From positions 1 to 22,528 of the forward strand of contig CAZZHQ010000035.1 of assembly GCA_964654015.1 (NCBI GenBank): a stretch of 22,528 nucleotides of DNA, read 5' to 3'. Positions 1 through 8,110 of this stretch are shown here, in pieces. Within the stretch, counting starts at the first letter, position 1, and the number at the start of each line of letters is the position of its first letter. This DNA comes from JAUUZT01 sp964654015. GTDB lineage: Bacteria > Chloroflexota > Dehalococcoidia > GIF9 > AB-539-J10. Under the pieces are notes generated by a model. That model made no database searches. It had not been told where the DNA came from and worked only from the letters and a program-made list of their open reading frames with translations. Made by a program: the position numbers and the translations under genes.

Positions 1-2
1 CC

Positions 3-3000
3 AAAACTGACCTCATCCATTTGCAACAAAAGGGGGTCTCAGTTGAGACGATGCTCCGTGCCCTCTGTGAAAGCGTGGCTCGAATGGTCGCCTCATTCCG
101 CAAAGGACCATTTGAGGAACCGATTTACTTAGTTGGTGGCGTTGCTGCCAATTCAGCTATTGCGAAAATGCTCGGTGAAGTTATCTCTACGAGGAATGGG
201 CATGAGGCTGAGGTGAAAATTCCGGATAATTATTTGTACATGGAATCACTTGGCACCGCAATGCTTTCAATGGATAAAGTCTCGCAGGTAACCCTGCTCG
301 AAGATAAAGACGAGAGAGAACGATATTTTCAGATGCCCGGACTTGAGATTGTTCCTGCTAGGGATGACAAGTCATTACAGAAGATAGACAGGGAATGCAT
401 AGGCTATCTGGGAGTTGACATCGGCTCTACCAGCACCAAGGCGGTTATTCTTGACGAAACTGGTAAGAAAGTTATCGCAAAAAACTACTTGATGACTGCA
501 GGTAGACCAATTGAGGCAATCAGGGAAGTCTTCAGGAATTTGCTTAAGGATGGAGCAGATAAAACCAGGATAGAAGGAGTTGGCATTACCGGCTCGGGCA
601 GATATCTTGTTGGCAGTTTCATCGGAGCAGATTTAATTAAAAACGAAATTACGGCACAGAACAGGGCTGCTGAAGACCTGGACGCCGAGGCGGATATAAT
701 TGAGATAGGTGGGCAGGATTCGAAGCTCGTCATTAAGAGAAATGGGGTTGTAATCGACTACCAGATGAATAAGGCCTGTGCTGCCGGGACAGGCAGCTTT
801 CTCGATGAACTGGCCGAGATGCTGGGGATTTCTGTGACCAATGGCGAATTTGCCAATCTGGCATTTAAGGCACAATACACCATTGACCTGGGGACACGTT
901 GTGCGGCTTTCATGGCTCAGGCAGTGTCCTCGGCCCAGCAGCAGGGCATGCCACTGGAAATTATTGTTGCCAGTCTTTCTATGGCTATAGCCAAGAATTA
1001 CTTGTCCAAGGTGGTTGGTAACAGGAGGTTAGGAGACAAAGTTATACTCACCGGTGCGGTATTCTATAACAGGGCGGTTGTCTCGGCTTTTCATAGCCAA
1101 CTTGGGGACAGGGAGCTGATCGTACCGGAGCACAAGGAAATCAGCGGTGCCATAGGAGCAGCTCTCCTGGCCAAAGAACAAATGGCGGGGCAGAACTCAA
1201 AGTTCAGGGGATTCCAAAGGGTTGTTGACAGCAAGTGTTCTCTTACAAGCTTTGTTTGTAAGCATTGTGACAATAATTGCACCATCACACGGATGCAGAT
1301 GCCGGGCGAGAAAGCCACTTATTATGGGAGCAGATGTGATCGTTATGACAGTGATGCCACCCATGCTAAGAAAGAGACTCTTTTTGACAAGAGAGGGGAA
1401 TTACTCTTTCGTGAATATGATAAGGATTCTGGTACGGGTTTATCTGTTGGTATTCCTCGAGCTCTCCTGGTATATGATTTTGCTCCATTGCTCATAGGTT
1501 TTCTTAATGCACTTGATGTCCGTTGTGTACTTTCCCCCAAGACCTCTAAAGAGGTAGTGGAGAAGTCCCTTGAGTTAAGTTATACCGATAGTTGTTTTCC
1601 TCTGAAGCTTCTCCATGGACATGCCGCAATGCTTGAAGATGCTGATTATATCTTATATCCAAGTGCAATCCGGCTGGGGGTAGTAGAAGGAGACGAAAAT
1701 CAGAAGTATTCCTGTCCGCTTGTTCAGGCAGCTCCCTATATAATCCGTAGCGTTTTTAAACTGGAAGAACGGTTATTAACACCCACGATAGATTTTAGCC
1801 AGGGCGATGATGATGTTATAAAGAATTTGACAGAAGTCGCCGTTAAGATGGGGTTCAGCAAGAAGCAGGGTAAGTCTGCTGCTATGGCTGGTATCAAGTC
1901 TTTAAGAAGGTTTGAGATGGACCAGTCAAATCTTGGGAAGGAGGTATTAAAGGAAATTCACCAGGGGAATAAGTTGGGAGTGGTAATCTTTGCCAGGTCA
2001 TATATGTCGCAGGATGATGGGGCAAACCTCGGGGTTGCCGAGAAAATGGCTCAGCTGGGAGTAGTACCAATTCCTCTTGACTTTCTTCCTCTGGCATCCA
2101 TAAATCCCCAGGATTACTCTGATCGCCCGTACTGGTTTTATGAAGGCAAGTACATCGCTGGCGCAGCACTTACAGTATCAGACCCAAAATTGTTTGGATT
2201 GGCCCTGACAAACTTTAGCTGCGGGCCGAACTCTTTTATCCTTCCTCTGATGGAAGATATTATGGGTGATAAACCCTTCGGACAACTGGAAATTGATGAG
2301 CATGCTGCGGAAGCTGGTATAGTTACTCGTATAGAGGCCTACGTTGATACCATAAAAGGATTTGCACATTCCATTCCAAACTATACAGCTCCTAACATAG
2401 ATATCTATCGTGGGGTATCTTTGCTTGAGAAGTCCAATAAAACATTTATCCTGCCCGATATGAGTGTACATGTTTTGTTGATAGCTGCTGCAATGCGGGC
2501 CTATGGAATTAATGCAGTAACTCTTCCCGAGGCAAATGAGCAGAATATTCTCTATGCCGACCGGGTGACCTCGGGCGTCGAATGCTTACCTTATCGTATA
2601 ACACTTGGTGGGTTTATGAGGTACTACTATGAAAATGGCCATGATACGGAAGAGGTTGAGGCTTTTATGGCTGGAGCCTATGGGCCTTGCCGTTTTGGTA
2701 AATATGCCATTGAACAAATCAGAACCCTTAAAGATTTAGGAATCAATCTTCCCATGCGAACAGCTACCTCAAATAATGCCTATCGTGACGTAAATCTTGG
2801 TTTGCCTTTTATGCGCCTTGCCTGGAAAGCTGGGCTTACTGGTGATTTTTTATATAAATTACTCCGACGCTCCCGGCCCTATGAGAGAGAGGCAGGCGCA
2901 GCGGAGGTATTATTTGAAAAATATACTCAAAAATTTATGGAGCATATCAGTAAAAAGAAATCACTTATTGCCTTACAGCGCCAGGCAGCTGCCGACTTCA

Positions 3001-3623
3001 AAGCACTCATTAATCCCGAAATTCCACGGAGGCCTATGGTAGGCATTAATGGCGAAATATTTCTGCGTTCCAACAGATTCAGCAACAACAACCTGGTTAA
3101 GGTCTGTGAGAATGCTGGTTTGGAGGTTATTGTTTCTTCTATCGGAGAATGGCTGAAGTATATTATTTTCAGGCATATTGAGGATGCTGCCAGGTATCGG
3201 GATATCAAAAAAATGATAAGTGGCTATTTGTTGAAATATATGCAGGATTATGATGAACGATCCATCGAAAAAGCATTCGAGGAACTGGTAGAAGAAAGAG
3301 AGCCTTCTATTGCTGGAATCCTGTCGAAAACGGAACAGTGGCTTTCCACTAAATGTGGTAGTGAAGCGGTGCTCAGTATAGGGACAGGGATTGAGTGGAT
3401 GGAGGATTCGAAAATTGCCGGCGTAATATCAGTAATGCCACATGGTTGCATGCCTGGTGGTATTGTAGCTGCCATGTCAGGAAGGTTCAGTGACTTGTAT
3501 GGTAAACCCTGGATCAATCTTACCTATGATGGTTTCCAGGAGACCAATAACCTGGACAGGATTAACAACTTCGCTGAAATAATCAGGTTCTGCAGCAAGG
3601 GAACAGCAGAAGCCGCCAAATAG
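3..3623 (+). CDS. Acyl-CoA dehydratase activase-like giant ATPase protein, 5'-truncated by window edge
   Basis: This is the C-terminal 1206 codons of a multidomain protein. The frame is open through the left edge, so the TTG at 21 is probably not the true start. Using residue 1 at position 21, the first ~90 residues look like the tail of one ASKHA-fold (BcrAD/BadFG) domain, with an LVGGVAAN motif. A second, complete ASKHA domain starts near residue 128 (GVDIGSTSTK phosphate loop) and ends near 385. It keeps the two cysteines that bridge a [4Fe-4S] cluster in HgdC-type activators: C253 in ACAAGTGSF and C294 in GTRCAAF. A cysteine cluster follows (C413-x2-C416-x3-C420, then C439), then a DUF2229-like segment from about 473 and a C-terminal part resembling dehydratase D-components (HGCMPGG near 1141). 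HgdC-type relatives use ATP to inject an electron into 2-hydroxyacyl-CoA or benzoyl-CoA dehydratases/reductases. The substrate here is unknown, and no dehydratase gene is visible in the window. Confidence 0.88.
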   Translation, partial: KTDLIHLQQKGVSVETMLRALCESVARMVASFRKGPFEEPIYLVGGVAANSAIAKMLGEVISTRNGHEAEVKIPDNYLYMESLGTAMLSMDKVSQVTLLEDKDERERYFQMPGLEIVPARDDKSLQKIDRECIGYLGVDIGSTSTKAVILDETGKKVIAKNYLMTAGRPIEAIREVFRNLLKDGADKTRIEGVGITGSGRYLVGSFIGADLIKNEITAQNRAAEDLDAEADIIEIGGQDSKLVIKRNGVVIDYQMNKACAAGTGSFLDELAEMLGISVTNGEFANLAFKAQYTIDLGTRCAAFMAQAVSSAQQQGMPLEIIVASLSMAIAKNYLSKVVGNRRLGDKVILTGAVFYNRAVVSAFHSQLGDRELIVPEHKEISGAIGAALLAKEQMAGQNSKFRGFQRVVDSKCSLTSFVCKHCDNNCTITRMQMPGEKATYYGSRCDRYDSDATHAKKETLFDKRGELLFREYDKDSGTGLSVGIPRALLVYDFAPLLIGFLNALDVRCVLSPKTSKEVVEKSLELSYTDSCFPLKLLHGHAAMLEDADYILYPSAIRLGVVEGDENQKYSCPLVQAAPYIIRSVFKLEERLLTPTIDFSQGDDDVIKNLTEVAVKMGFSKKQGKSAAMAGIKSLRRFEMDQSNLGKEVLKEIHQGNKLGVVIFARSYMSQDDGANLGVAEKMAQLGVVPIPLDFLPLASINPQDYSDRPYWFYEGKYIAGAALTVSDPKLFGLALTNFSCGPNSFILPLMEDIMGDKPFGQLEIDEHAAEAGIVTRIEAYVDTIKGFAHSIPNYTAPNIDIYRGVSLLEKSNKTFILPDMSVHVLLIAAAMRAYGINAVTLPEANEQNILYADRVTSGVECLPYRITLGGFMRYYYENGHDTEEVEAFMAGAYGPCRFGKYAIEQIRTLKDLGINLPMRTATSNNAYRDVNLGLPFMRLAWKAGLTGDFLYKLLRRSRPYEREAGAAEVLFEKYTQKFMEHISKKKSLIALQRQAAADFKALINPEIPRRPMVGINGEIFLRSNRFSNNNLVKVCENAGLEVIVSSIGEWLKYIIFRHIEDAARYRDIKKMISGYLLKYMQDYDERSIEKAFEELVEEREPSIAGILSKTEQWLSTKCGSEAVLSIGTGIEWMEDSKIAGVISVMPHGCMPGGIVAAMSGRFSDLYGKPWINLTYDGFQETNNLDRINNFAEIIRFCSKGTAEAAK

Positions 3624-3854
3624 TTCGACCTTTCTTGCATTTCTTCCGTTAAATCTGCGCTAATACTCATCGTTTAGTTTGTCAAAGCTATACTCCCTCG
3701 CTCCCTCTGGCACGTATAGGAAGAGTATTGGATTTTGTCCTTCGCAACATGGATAAACTGCTGTTTATAAAATACCAAAGTGATATGCTACGGAATGTAT
3801 TTAGCCTTAATGAAGTAAAGGCATAGTGAGATTTATTTAGAAAAGGAGGCAGTG

Positions 3855-5276
3855 ATGGCATCTATTGCAGGTGACAGGGAATTGGCTTTTACGCCGGCTT
3901 ATCGGCTGATTGAGATGATGAGACGGCGGGAACTATCACCGGTGGAATTAATGGAACTTACACTGAGGAGAATAGAGGAGATAAACCCGAAGTTGAATGC
4001 TTACCTTACTGTAGCAAGGGAAAGCGCAATGGAGGGGGCCCGGAAGGCAGAGAAGGCACTTATGTCCAGGTCTGATGTGGGATTGTTGCATGGCATACCT
4101 GTCTCTATCAAGGATCTGAATGCTACGAAAGGTATAAGGACGACTTTTGGGTCTGTGGCATATAAGGATTTTATCCCTGAGTCCGAGGGCACTTTATTGA
4201 AACGTTTGAAGGCGGCGGGAGCGATTATTATTGGCAAGACAAACACCCCCGAGTTCGGGATGGCCGGTTCTACAGAGAATAGACTTGGCGATGCCTGTCG
4301 CAATCCATGGAATACAGAGATGACCTCCGGAGGTTCCAGTGGTGGAGCTGCGGCTGGTGTGGCAGCGGGTATCAGCCCGTTGGCACAGGGAAGTGATGGT
4401 GGTGGCTCTGTCCGGATTCCCGCATCATTCTGCGGGGTCTTTGGCTTATGCCCTGGCTATGGGTGTGTGCCCAAAGATGTTGCTTCCTGGGGAGTTTCAC
4501 ATGTTACCAGTTACGGACCCATTACGCGGAACGTTAGAGACGCTGCGCTTATGATGAATGTGATAGCCGGCCCTGACGGGATAGATTATACCTGTATCAA
4601 GACCTCACCTCCGGATTACATCAAGGCGATTGATGGGCAACTCAAGAAACTGAAGATAGCATGGAGCCCCGATCTTAATTATGGAATAAAAGTAGATACT
4701 GAAGTAAGGTCGATAGTTGAATCTGCTGCCCATGTATTCGTAGAACAGGGTCATGAGCTAGAAGAAGCAGCGCCCGTTACAGATATGCCTTTCGATGTCT
4801 GGGACGTTACCATCGCATCACGTTATTATCTTCCCTTTGGATTTGTTTTAGAAAAACATGGCAATGACATAATGGACTATACTAAACTTGCGATGGAGTG
4901 CGGACGTGATATATCTGGGGTGGAGGTTGCCAGAGCATGGGAGCAAATTGAAAAATTCCGTGGGATGATGGCGGATTTCTTTCAAAAATACGACCTGCTG
5001 TTGACTCCCACCGCCGCGATACCAGCTTTCCCTGTCGGGCAGCAAAATCGCAAATATGGCCGGGGTTTCATGAACTGGCCTTTCTTCCCGTTTACCTGTA
5101 TGTTCAATCTGACCGGTAACCCTGGAGCTACAGTGCCCTGTGGCTTTTCCTCCAGTAATTTACCTGTTGGACTTCAGATAATTGGCAGGCGTGGCGATGA
5201 AGCCACTGTGTTACAAGCAGCAGCTGTTTTTGAAGCAGTTCGGCCATGGGCGGATAAATACCCGTTGGTGTCATAG
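3855..5276 (+). CDS. Amidase signature family hydrolase
   Basis: A 473-residue amidase of the amidase-signature superfamily, which hydrolyses amide bonds with a Ser-cisSer-Lys triad. The triad can be read directly, counting from the ATG at 3855: K86 in SIKDLNATKG, S161 in the GGSSGG run, and the nucleophile S185 in GSDGGGSVRIPA. Length matches stand-alone family members (about 450-500 residues). A GTG one codon upstream (3852) is also possible. The ATG is preferred because the strong AAGGAGG site ends 5 bases before it, against 2 bases for the GTG. No gatB or gatC gene is adjacent, and the protein has no GatA-specific context, so it is more likely a free amidase with an unknown substrate than the glutamyl-tRNA amidotransferase subunit. 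It sits alone on the plus strand, 231 bases after the activase-like gene, and faces the minus-strand regulator. Confidence 0.9.
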   Translation: MASIAGDRELAFTPAYRLIEMMRRRELSPVELMELTLRRIEEINPKLNAYLTVARESAMEGARKAEKALMSRSDVGLLHGIPVSIKDLNATKGIRTTFGSVAYKDFIPESEGTLLKRLKAAGAIIIGKTNTPEFGMAGSTENRLGDACRNPWNTEMTSGGSSGGAAAGVAAGISPLAQGSDGGGSVRIPASFCGVFGLCPGYGCVPKDVASWGVSHVTSYGPITRNVRDAALMMNVIAGPDGIDYTCIKTSPPDYIKAIDGQLKKLKIAWSPDLNYGIKVDTEVRSIVESAAHVFVEQGHELEEAAPVTDMPFDVWDVTIASRYYLPFGFVLEKHGNDIMDYTKLAMECGRDISGVEVARAWEQIEKFRGMMADFFQKYDLLLTPTAAIPAFPVGQQNRKYGRGFMNWPFFPFTCMFNLTGNPGATVPCGFSSSNLPVGLQIIGRRGDEATVLQAAAVFEAVRPWADKYPLVS

Positions 5277-5315
5277 TTAGCTGAAAAGGCCACAGCAGTA
5301 GTTTTGAACAATAAA

Positions 5316-5341
5316 AAGCGGGAAGATAAGTCTTCCCGCTT
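5316..5341 (-). terminator. Intrinsic terminator of the HTH-receiver gene (possibly bidirectional)
   Basis: A perfect 11-base stem (AAGCGGGAAGA at 5316-5326 against TCTTCCCGCTT at 5331-5341) with a 4-base loop. Read on the minus strand the hairpin is followed by TTTTT, the classic signature, about 140 bases past the regulator stop. On the plus strand it lies 39 bases after the amidase stop but has only a weak tail (TTAAGTACTG), so it fits the minus-strand gene better. Confidence 0.8.
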
Positions 5342-5478
5342 AAGTACTGCTAAATCCATTAACGCAACCCTGGAGAAGTTTGCTGGCATACATCAATCAT
5401 AACCAGAAACTATATTCAGTGAGCTATATGTCACTGAAATTGCCGTACATCTGGACAAAATCTAAGCTTACGTTGCTA

Positions 5479-6018
5479 TTACTTATGGTGGATGTTAAGA
5501 GTCATTTCTAATGCATTGATGATTTCTTGCTTACCGAAAGGCTTTTTCATAATACCGAAATGACCTTGTTCGAGTGCTCTTTCCATTATATCGCTATCAG
5601 GATAGCCTGTGATGATGGTTACCGGTAAATCGGGTTTGGCTTTTTTAATACGAGCCAAAATTTCTGCACCATCCATTTTAGGCATTTTCAGGTCGAGGAA
5701 AACCATGTCAAAAGTCAGCCGCTCTGCATATTCTATGCCCTCACTACTGGTGCCGGTGCTTACTACTACGTGCCCCAGTGGGTCCAGGACCTCTTTGAAT
5801 AGTAAACCTATGACAGAATCGTCATCAATAACCAGGACACGTGCCTTGTTCCTTTGGAACTCAGGTTTAAGCCAGCCATCAATCACTGACTTATCGAATC
5901 TCCATTTATTGCCAACCTTGACCGCAGGTATCGTCCCCTTTTTGAGTAACCGATATACTGTCCTTTTGGTCAACCGCAAGTATACAGCCATTTCTTCTAC
6001 AGTCATTAATTCTGCCAT
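5479..6018 (-). CDS. Excisionase-type HTH / response-regulator receiver fusion
   Basis: A 179-residue protein starting at the ATG at 6018, which has an AAGGAG site just upstream. The frame extends further upstream, but without an equally good start. Residues 4-52 are a MerR/excisionase-type helix-turn-helix (ELMTVEEMAVYLRLTKRTVYRLLKKGTIPAVKVGNKWRF pattern, as in AlpA/Xis-like domains). Residues 59-175 are a CheY-like receiver: acidic residues D65-D67, phospho-acceptor D109 in FLDLKMPKMDG, T137, and K159 before the cis-Pro. All residues needed for phosphorylation are present. The order is DNA-binding domain first, receiver second, the reverse of most response regulators. No histidine kinase gene lies in the window, so the partner is unknown. 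It is divergent from the nitroreductase-family gene at 6216, which could be a target. That is inference from position only. Confidence 0.88.
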   Translation of the reverse strand: MAELMTVEEMAVYLRLTKRTVYRLLKKGTIPAVKVGNKWRFDKSVIDGWLKPEFQRNKARVLVIDDDSVIGLLFKEVLDPLGHVVVSTGTSSEGIEYAERLTFDMVFLDLKMPKMDGAEILARIKKAKPDLPVTIITGYPDSDIMERALEQGHFGIMKKPFGKQEIINALEMTLNIHHK

Positions 6019-6044
6019 GTCTCTCTCCTTCGTACTGTTATTTG

Positions 6045-6085
6045 CTAATGCATTAGTACCGATGTAGTACTGGCAATTATTAGCA
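6045..6085. repeat. Palindrome cluster upstream of the regulator
   Basis: Directly upstream of the HTH-receiver gene lies a perfect 12-base palindrome, CTAATGCATTAG (6045-6056). The sequence TGCTAAT at 6043-6049 recurs inverted as ATTAGCA at 6079-6085. GTAC tetramers recur through the same stretch. The palindrome lies 27-38 bases upstream of the start codon, a plausible autoregulatory operator. No convincing -10/-35 pair could be placed here, although a TTGACA hexamer is present on the minus strand at 6096-6091. Confidence 0.4.
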
Positions 6086-6215
6086 TACTTTGTCAAAAAA
6101 CTATAGCAAGTAAAATAAAAAAGTGCAAATTACTCAGAATCAGGTAGTAAAAGCAGTGTCTGTCTATCGCACAAACCACCAAGTTCTGCTATCATAATGC
6201 ATCAAGGAGGTAGAC

Positions 6216-6782
6216 ATGATAAAAGATATGGTAATGAAAAATAGGAGCTATCGAAGGTTTCAACAGGAAGTTTCCATAGATATCGATACGTTGAAGGAGC
6301 TTGTTGAACTTGCCAGGCTTTCTGCATCGGGAGGCAACAGGCAGCCCCTGAAATACATGCTCTCCTGTTCAGTGGAGAAGAATGCTGAAGTATTCTCCTG
6401 TCTTAGCTGGGCGGCCTCTCTTAAGGATTGGGATGGACCAGTTGAAGGAGAGAGACCATCGGCGTATATTATTTTGCTTGGTGATACAGAGATAAGCAAG
6501 GCTTTCGCTTATGACAGCGGAATAGCGGCTCAGAGCATTTTGCTGGGGGCAGTGGAAAAAGGGTTGGGTGGTTGTATGCTTGCGTCGGTGGCCAGGGAAA
6601 AAATTCGCCCACTACTTGGAATAGAAGATCGTTATGAGATACCCCTGGTGATTGCATTAGGCAAGCCTAAAGAGAAAGTGGTTATTGAGACTGTTGGCCC
6701 TGATGCTGACACCACGTATTGGCGGGATAAAGAAGGCGTGCATCACGTACCGAAGCGCGCCATGGCTGATATCATTAAGTAG
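6216..6782 (+). CDS. Nitroreductase family protein (FMN-dependent)
   Basis: A 188-residue protein of the nitroreductase superfamily: FMN-bound homodimers that use NAD(P)H to reduce nitro groups, quinones, enones or other electron acceptors. The N-terminal KNRSYRRF motif (R10, S11, R13) is the usual FMN-phosphate contact. It is followed by the ARLSASGGNRQPLKY segment and by a GLGGCML glycine-rich stretch in the C-terminal half. The start is set by AAGGAGG 5 bases upstream of the ATG. It is only distantly similar to the second nitroreductase at 7339-7854, so the two do not look like a recent tandem copy. The natural substrate cannot be told from sequence. It is followed 73 bases later by a small membrane protein and diverges from the HTH-receiver regulator. 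Confidence 0.87.
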   Translation: MIKDMVMKNRSYRRFQQEVSIDIDTLKELVELARLSASGGNRQPLKYMLSCSVEKNAEVFSCLSWAASLKDWDGPVEGERPSAYIILLGDTEISKAFAYDSGIAAQSILLGAVEKGLGGCMLASVAREKIRPLLGIEDRYEIPLVIALGKPKEKVVIETVGPDADTTYWRDKEGVHHVPKRAMADIIK

Positions 6783-6855
6783 TTTAATCACTGGTTAACT
6801 TTAGCGAAGTTTTATATGAGGGTGAATGTTTGCCCGGCGACTGTGCGAGTAATAG

Positions 6856-7248
6856 ATGATAAAAGAGCCATGTGATGATAAGACTGAAGATAAGACTCAG
6901 CGTCAAAGGGCGCCGCGTGATTTAGTCAATACCATCACCTGGGCTGCCTGTTTTGTCTGGGCAGGACTGGTTCTTATACCAGATAAGCTGAATTTCATCA
7001 CAGCCTCGACGAACTGGGGGGCGTGGTCACTTATCTTTGCAGGCGCCGGAGTCATCGTGCTGTTGGGGCTGCTGGTTTGCCGGATATGGCCTGAGTACTA
7101 TAGACCGGTAGGGGGAAGGTTTATACTGGCGTTGGGGTTGCTGGGAATTGGATTGCAGGGTGTGGTAGGGTGGCGCATAATCTGGCCAGTTGTATTGATT
7201 GCCATCGGGGTATCGATAGCATTACGAGGCATTTTTCCTCGAAGCTGA
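6856..7248 (+). CDS. Small four-helix membrane protein, function unknown
   Basis: A 130-residue hydrophobic protein that I do not recognise with certainty. After a charged N-terminus of about 22 residues (likely cytoplasmic), four membrane segments can be seen at about 25-42, 54-75, 88-104 and 108-124. The last pair resembles the short LiaI/LiaF- or DUF5668-like helical hairpins. There is no signal peptide and no catalytic motif. An in-frame TAG immediately precedes the ATG, so the start cannot lie further upstream. No clear ribosome-binding site is visible, so translation may be weak or may depend on the nitroreductase gene 73 bases upstream. The continuous hydrophobic pattern and the codon use suggest a real gene. 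Confidence 0.65.
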   Translation: MIKEPCDDKTEDKTQRQRAPRDLVNTITWAACFVWAGLVLIPDKLNFITASTNWGAWSLIFAGAGVIVLLGLLVCRIWPEYYRPVGGRFILALGLLGIGLQGVVGWRIIWPVVLIAIGVSIALRGIFPRS

Positions 7249-7338
7249 TTGCATACCCTTAATAAGTCGTAAAAAGGACTATAATATAAATAGCTTTCAG
7301 GCCGCTATCAGTGCATTCTGACTTATTATGCTCAGTTC

Positions 7339-7854
7339 TTATTCAGTGAAAGTCTCATAGCAGACTATCTCTTGAATCGACTTGCGCACCTTAGGTCTCT
7401 CCTTTTGCTTTGGAAAACCTAGAGGAAGCACCGTAACAACCTGGTATTTCTCTGGGACTCCAAGGATTTCCTTCACCTTTTTCTGTGAGAAGGCTCCTAT
7501 CCAGCAAGTTCCCAGGCCTTCTTCTACCGCAGCGAGGGCCATGTGCTCTATTGCGATAGCCAGGTCAACTGCATATCGGGGAACCTCACAGGTCATAAGA
7601 CTTGCAGGTTCTGTAGCTACGGCGGCAATGATAACCGGAGCCTTGCCGACGAAGCTTTGCCCACTTGCAGCTATGCCCAATTCATGTCGTCGCTGAGCAT
7701 CCTTGACTACTATGAATTTCCAGGATTGCCTGTTGCTGGCGGAGGGAGCCAGGCGTGCTGCTTCCAGTATTCTGTTTAATTTCTCTTCGGGCACGGGCTT
7801 GTCCTCGTAGGCACGTATGCTCTGTCTGTTTCTAATAGCTTCTGAAACTTCCAT
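7339..7854 (-). CDS. Nitroreductase family protein (FMN-dependent), short form
   Basis: A 171-residue nitroreductase-superfamily flavoprotein. Visible family features are NRQSIRAYEDKP near the N-terminus (R10, S12, R14 for FMN phosphate), the AARLAPSASNRQSWKF segment, EHMALAAVEEGLGTCWIGAF, and the C-terminal VLPLGFPKQ. The arrangement matches the short nitroreductases common in anaerobes, which are often poorly characterised reductases of nitro compounds or quinone-like acceptors. The ATG at 7854 has a GGGGAGG site 9 bases upstream and a good promoter about 75 bases upstream. It converges on the membrane-protein gene and diverges from the PAC2-family gene. Confidence 0.9.
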   Translation of the reverse strand: MEVSEAIRNRQSIRAYEDKPVPEEKLNRILEAARLAPSASNRQSWKFIVVKDAQRRHELGIAASGQSFVGKAPVIIAAVATEPASLMTCEVPRYAVDLAIAIEHMALAAVEEGLGTCWIGAFSQKKVKEILGVPEKYQVVTVLPLGFPKQKERPKVRKSIQEIVCYETFTE

Positions 7855-7927
7855 GTTTGTTTACCTCCCCGAAATTGACTTATTTCTAACGGTTTTCCCC
7901 TGAAGCATGCACGTATGTATGGTACGT

Positions 7928-7956
7928 ATTGTAGTGCATTGCTTGCTTGTTGACAA
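7928..7956 (-). promoter_or_regulatory. Sigma-70 type promoter for the nitroreductase gene
   Basis: On the minus strand, TTGTCA (7956-7951) and TACAAT (7933-7928) are separated by exactly 17 bases, close to the ideal housekeeping promoter. Transcription would start near 7921, leaving a leader of about 67 bases before the ATG at 7854. Confidence 0.65.
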
Positions 7957-7979
7957 TGTTGTTGATTACATTGTGTAAT
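7950..7979 (+). promoter_or_regulatory. Sigma-70 type promoter for the PAC2 gene with overlapping palindrome
   Basis: On the plus strand, TTGACA (7950-7955) and TGTAAT (7974-7979) are separated by 18 bases. The -35 element overlaps that of the divergent minus-strand promoter. A palindrome ATTACA-TTG-TGTAAT (7965-7979) covers the -10 box, and ACAATGT/ACATTGT (7953-7959, 7968-7974) forms a second inverted repeat. Such sites could bind a repressor. The leader to the GTG at 8111 would be about 125 bases. Confidence 0.5.
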
Positions 7980-8110
7980 AACAATCAATCTTTGAGAGGT
8001 TGAATATACTGGCTATATGGTCACTCAATCACCAGGGCGTCTGATAGTCGCTGGTGTGTAGCGGTCCCAGTTAATTTGCCTATGGTTTTCCTGGGTGATA
8101 ACATAGCATT

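Noticed and set aside
3624..3854. Search for a promoter before the amidase gene
   Set aside because: Several partial hexamers occur (for example TTCGCA upstream of TATAAA), but none has both boxes and proper spacing, so no promoter was called.
5609..6067. A 152-codon plus-strand open frame antisense to the HTH-receiver gene
   Set aside because: The minus-strand frame has complete receiver and HTH motifs, while this one is serine-rich and low in family signal, typical of an antisense shadow.
7260..7328. Inverted repeat TAATAAGTC / GACTTATTA between two convergent genes
   Set aside because: The 51-base loop makes a stable terminator hairpin unlikely, and there is no following T run. The arms are AT-rich and could arise by chance.
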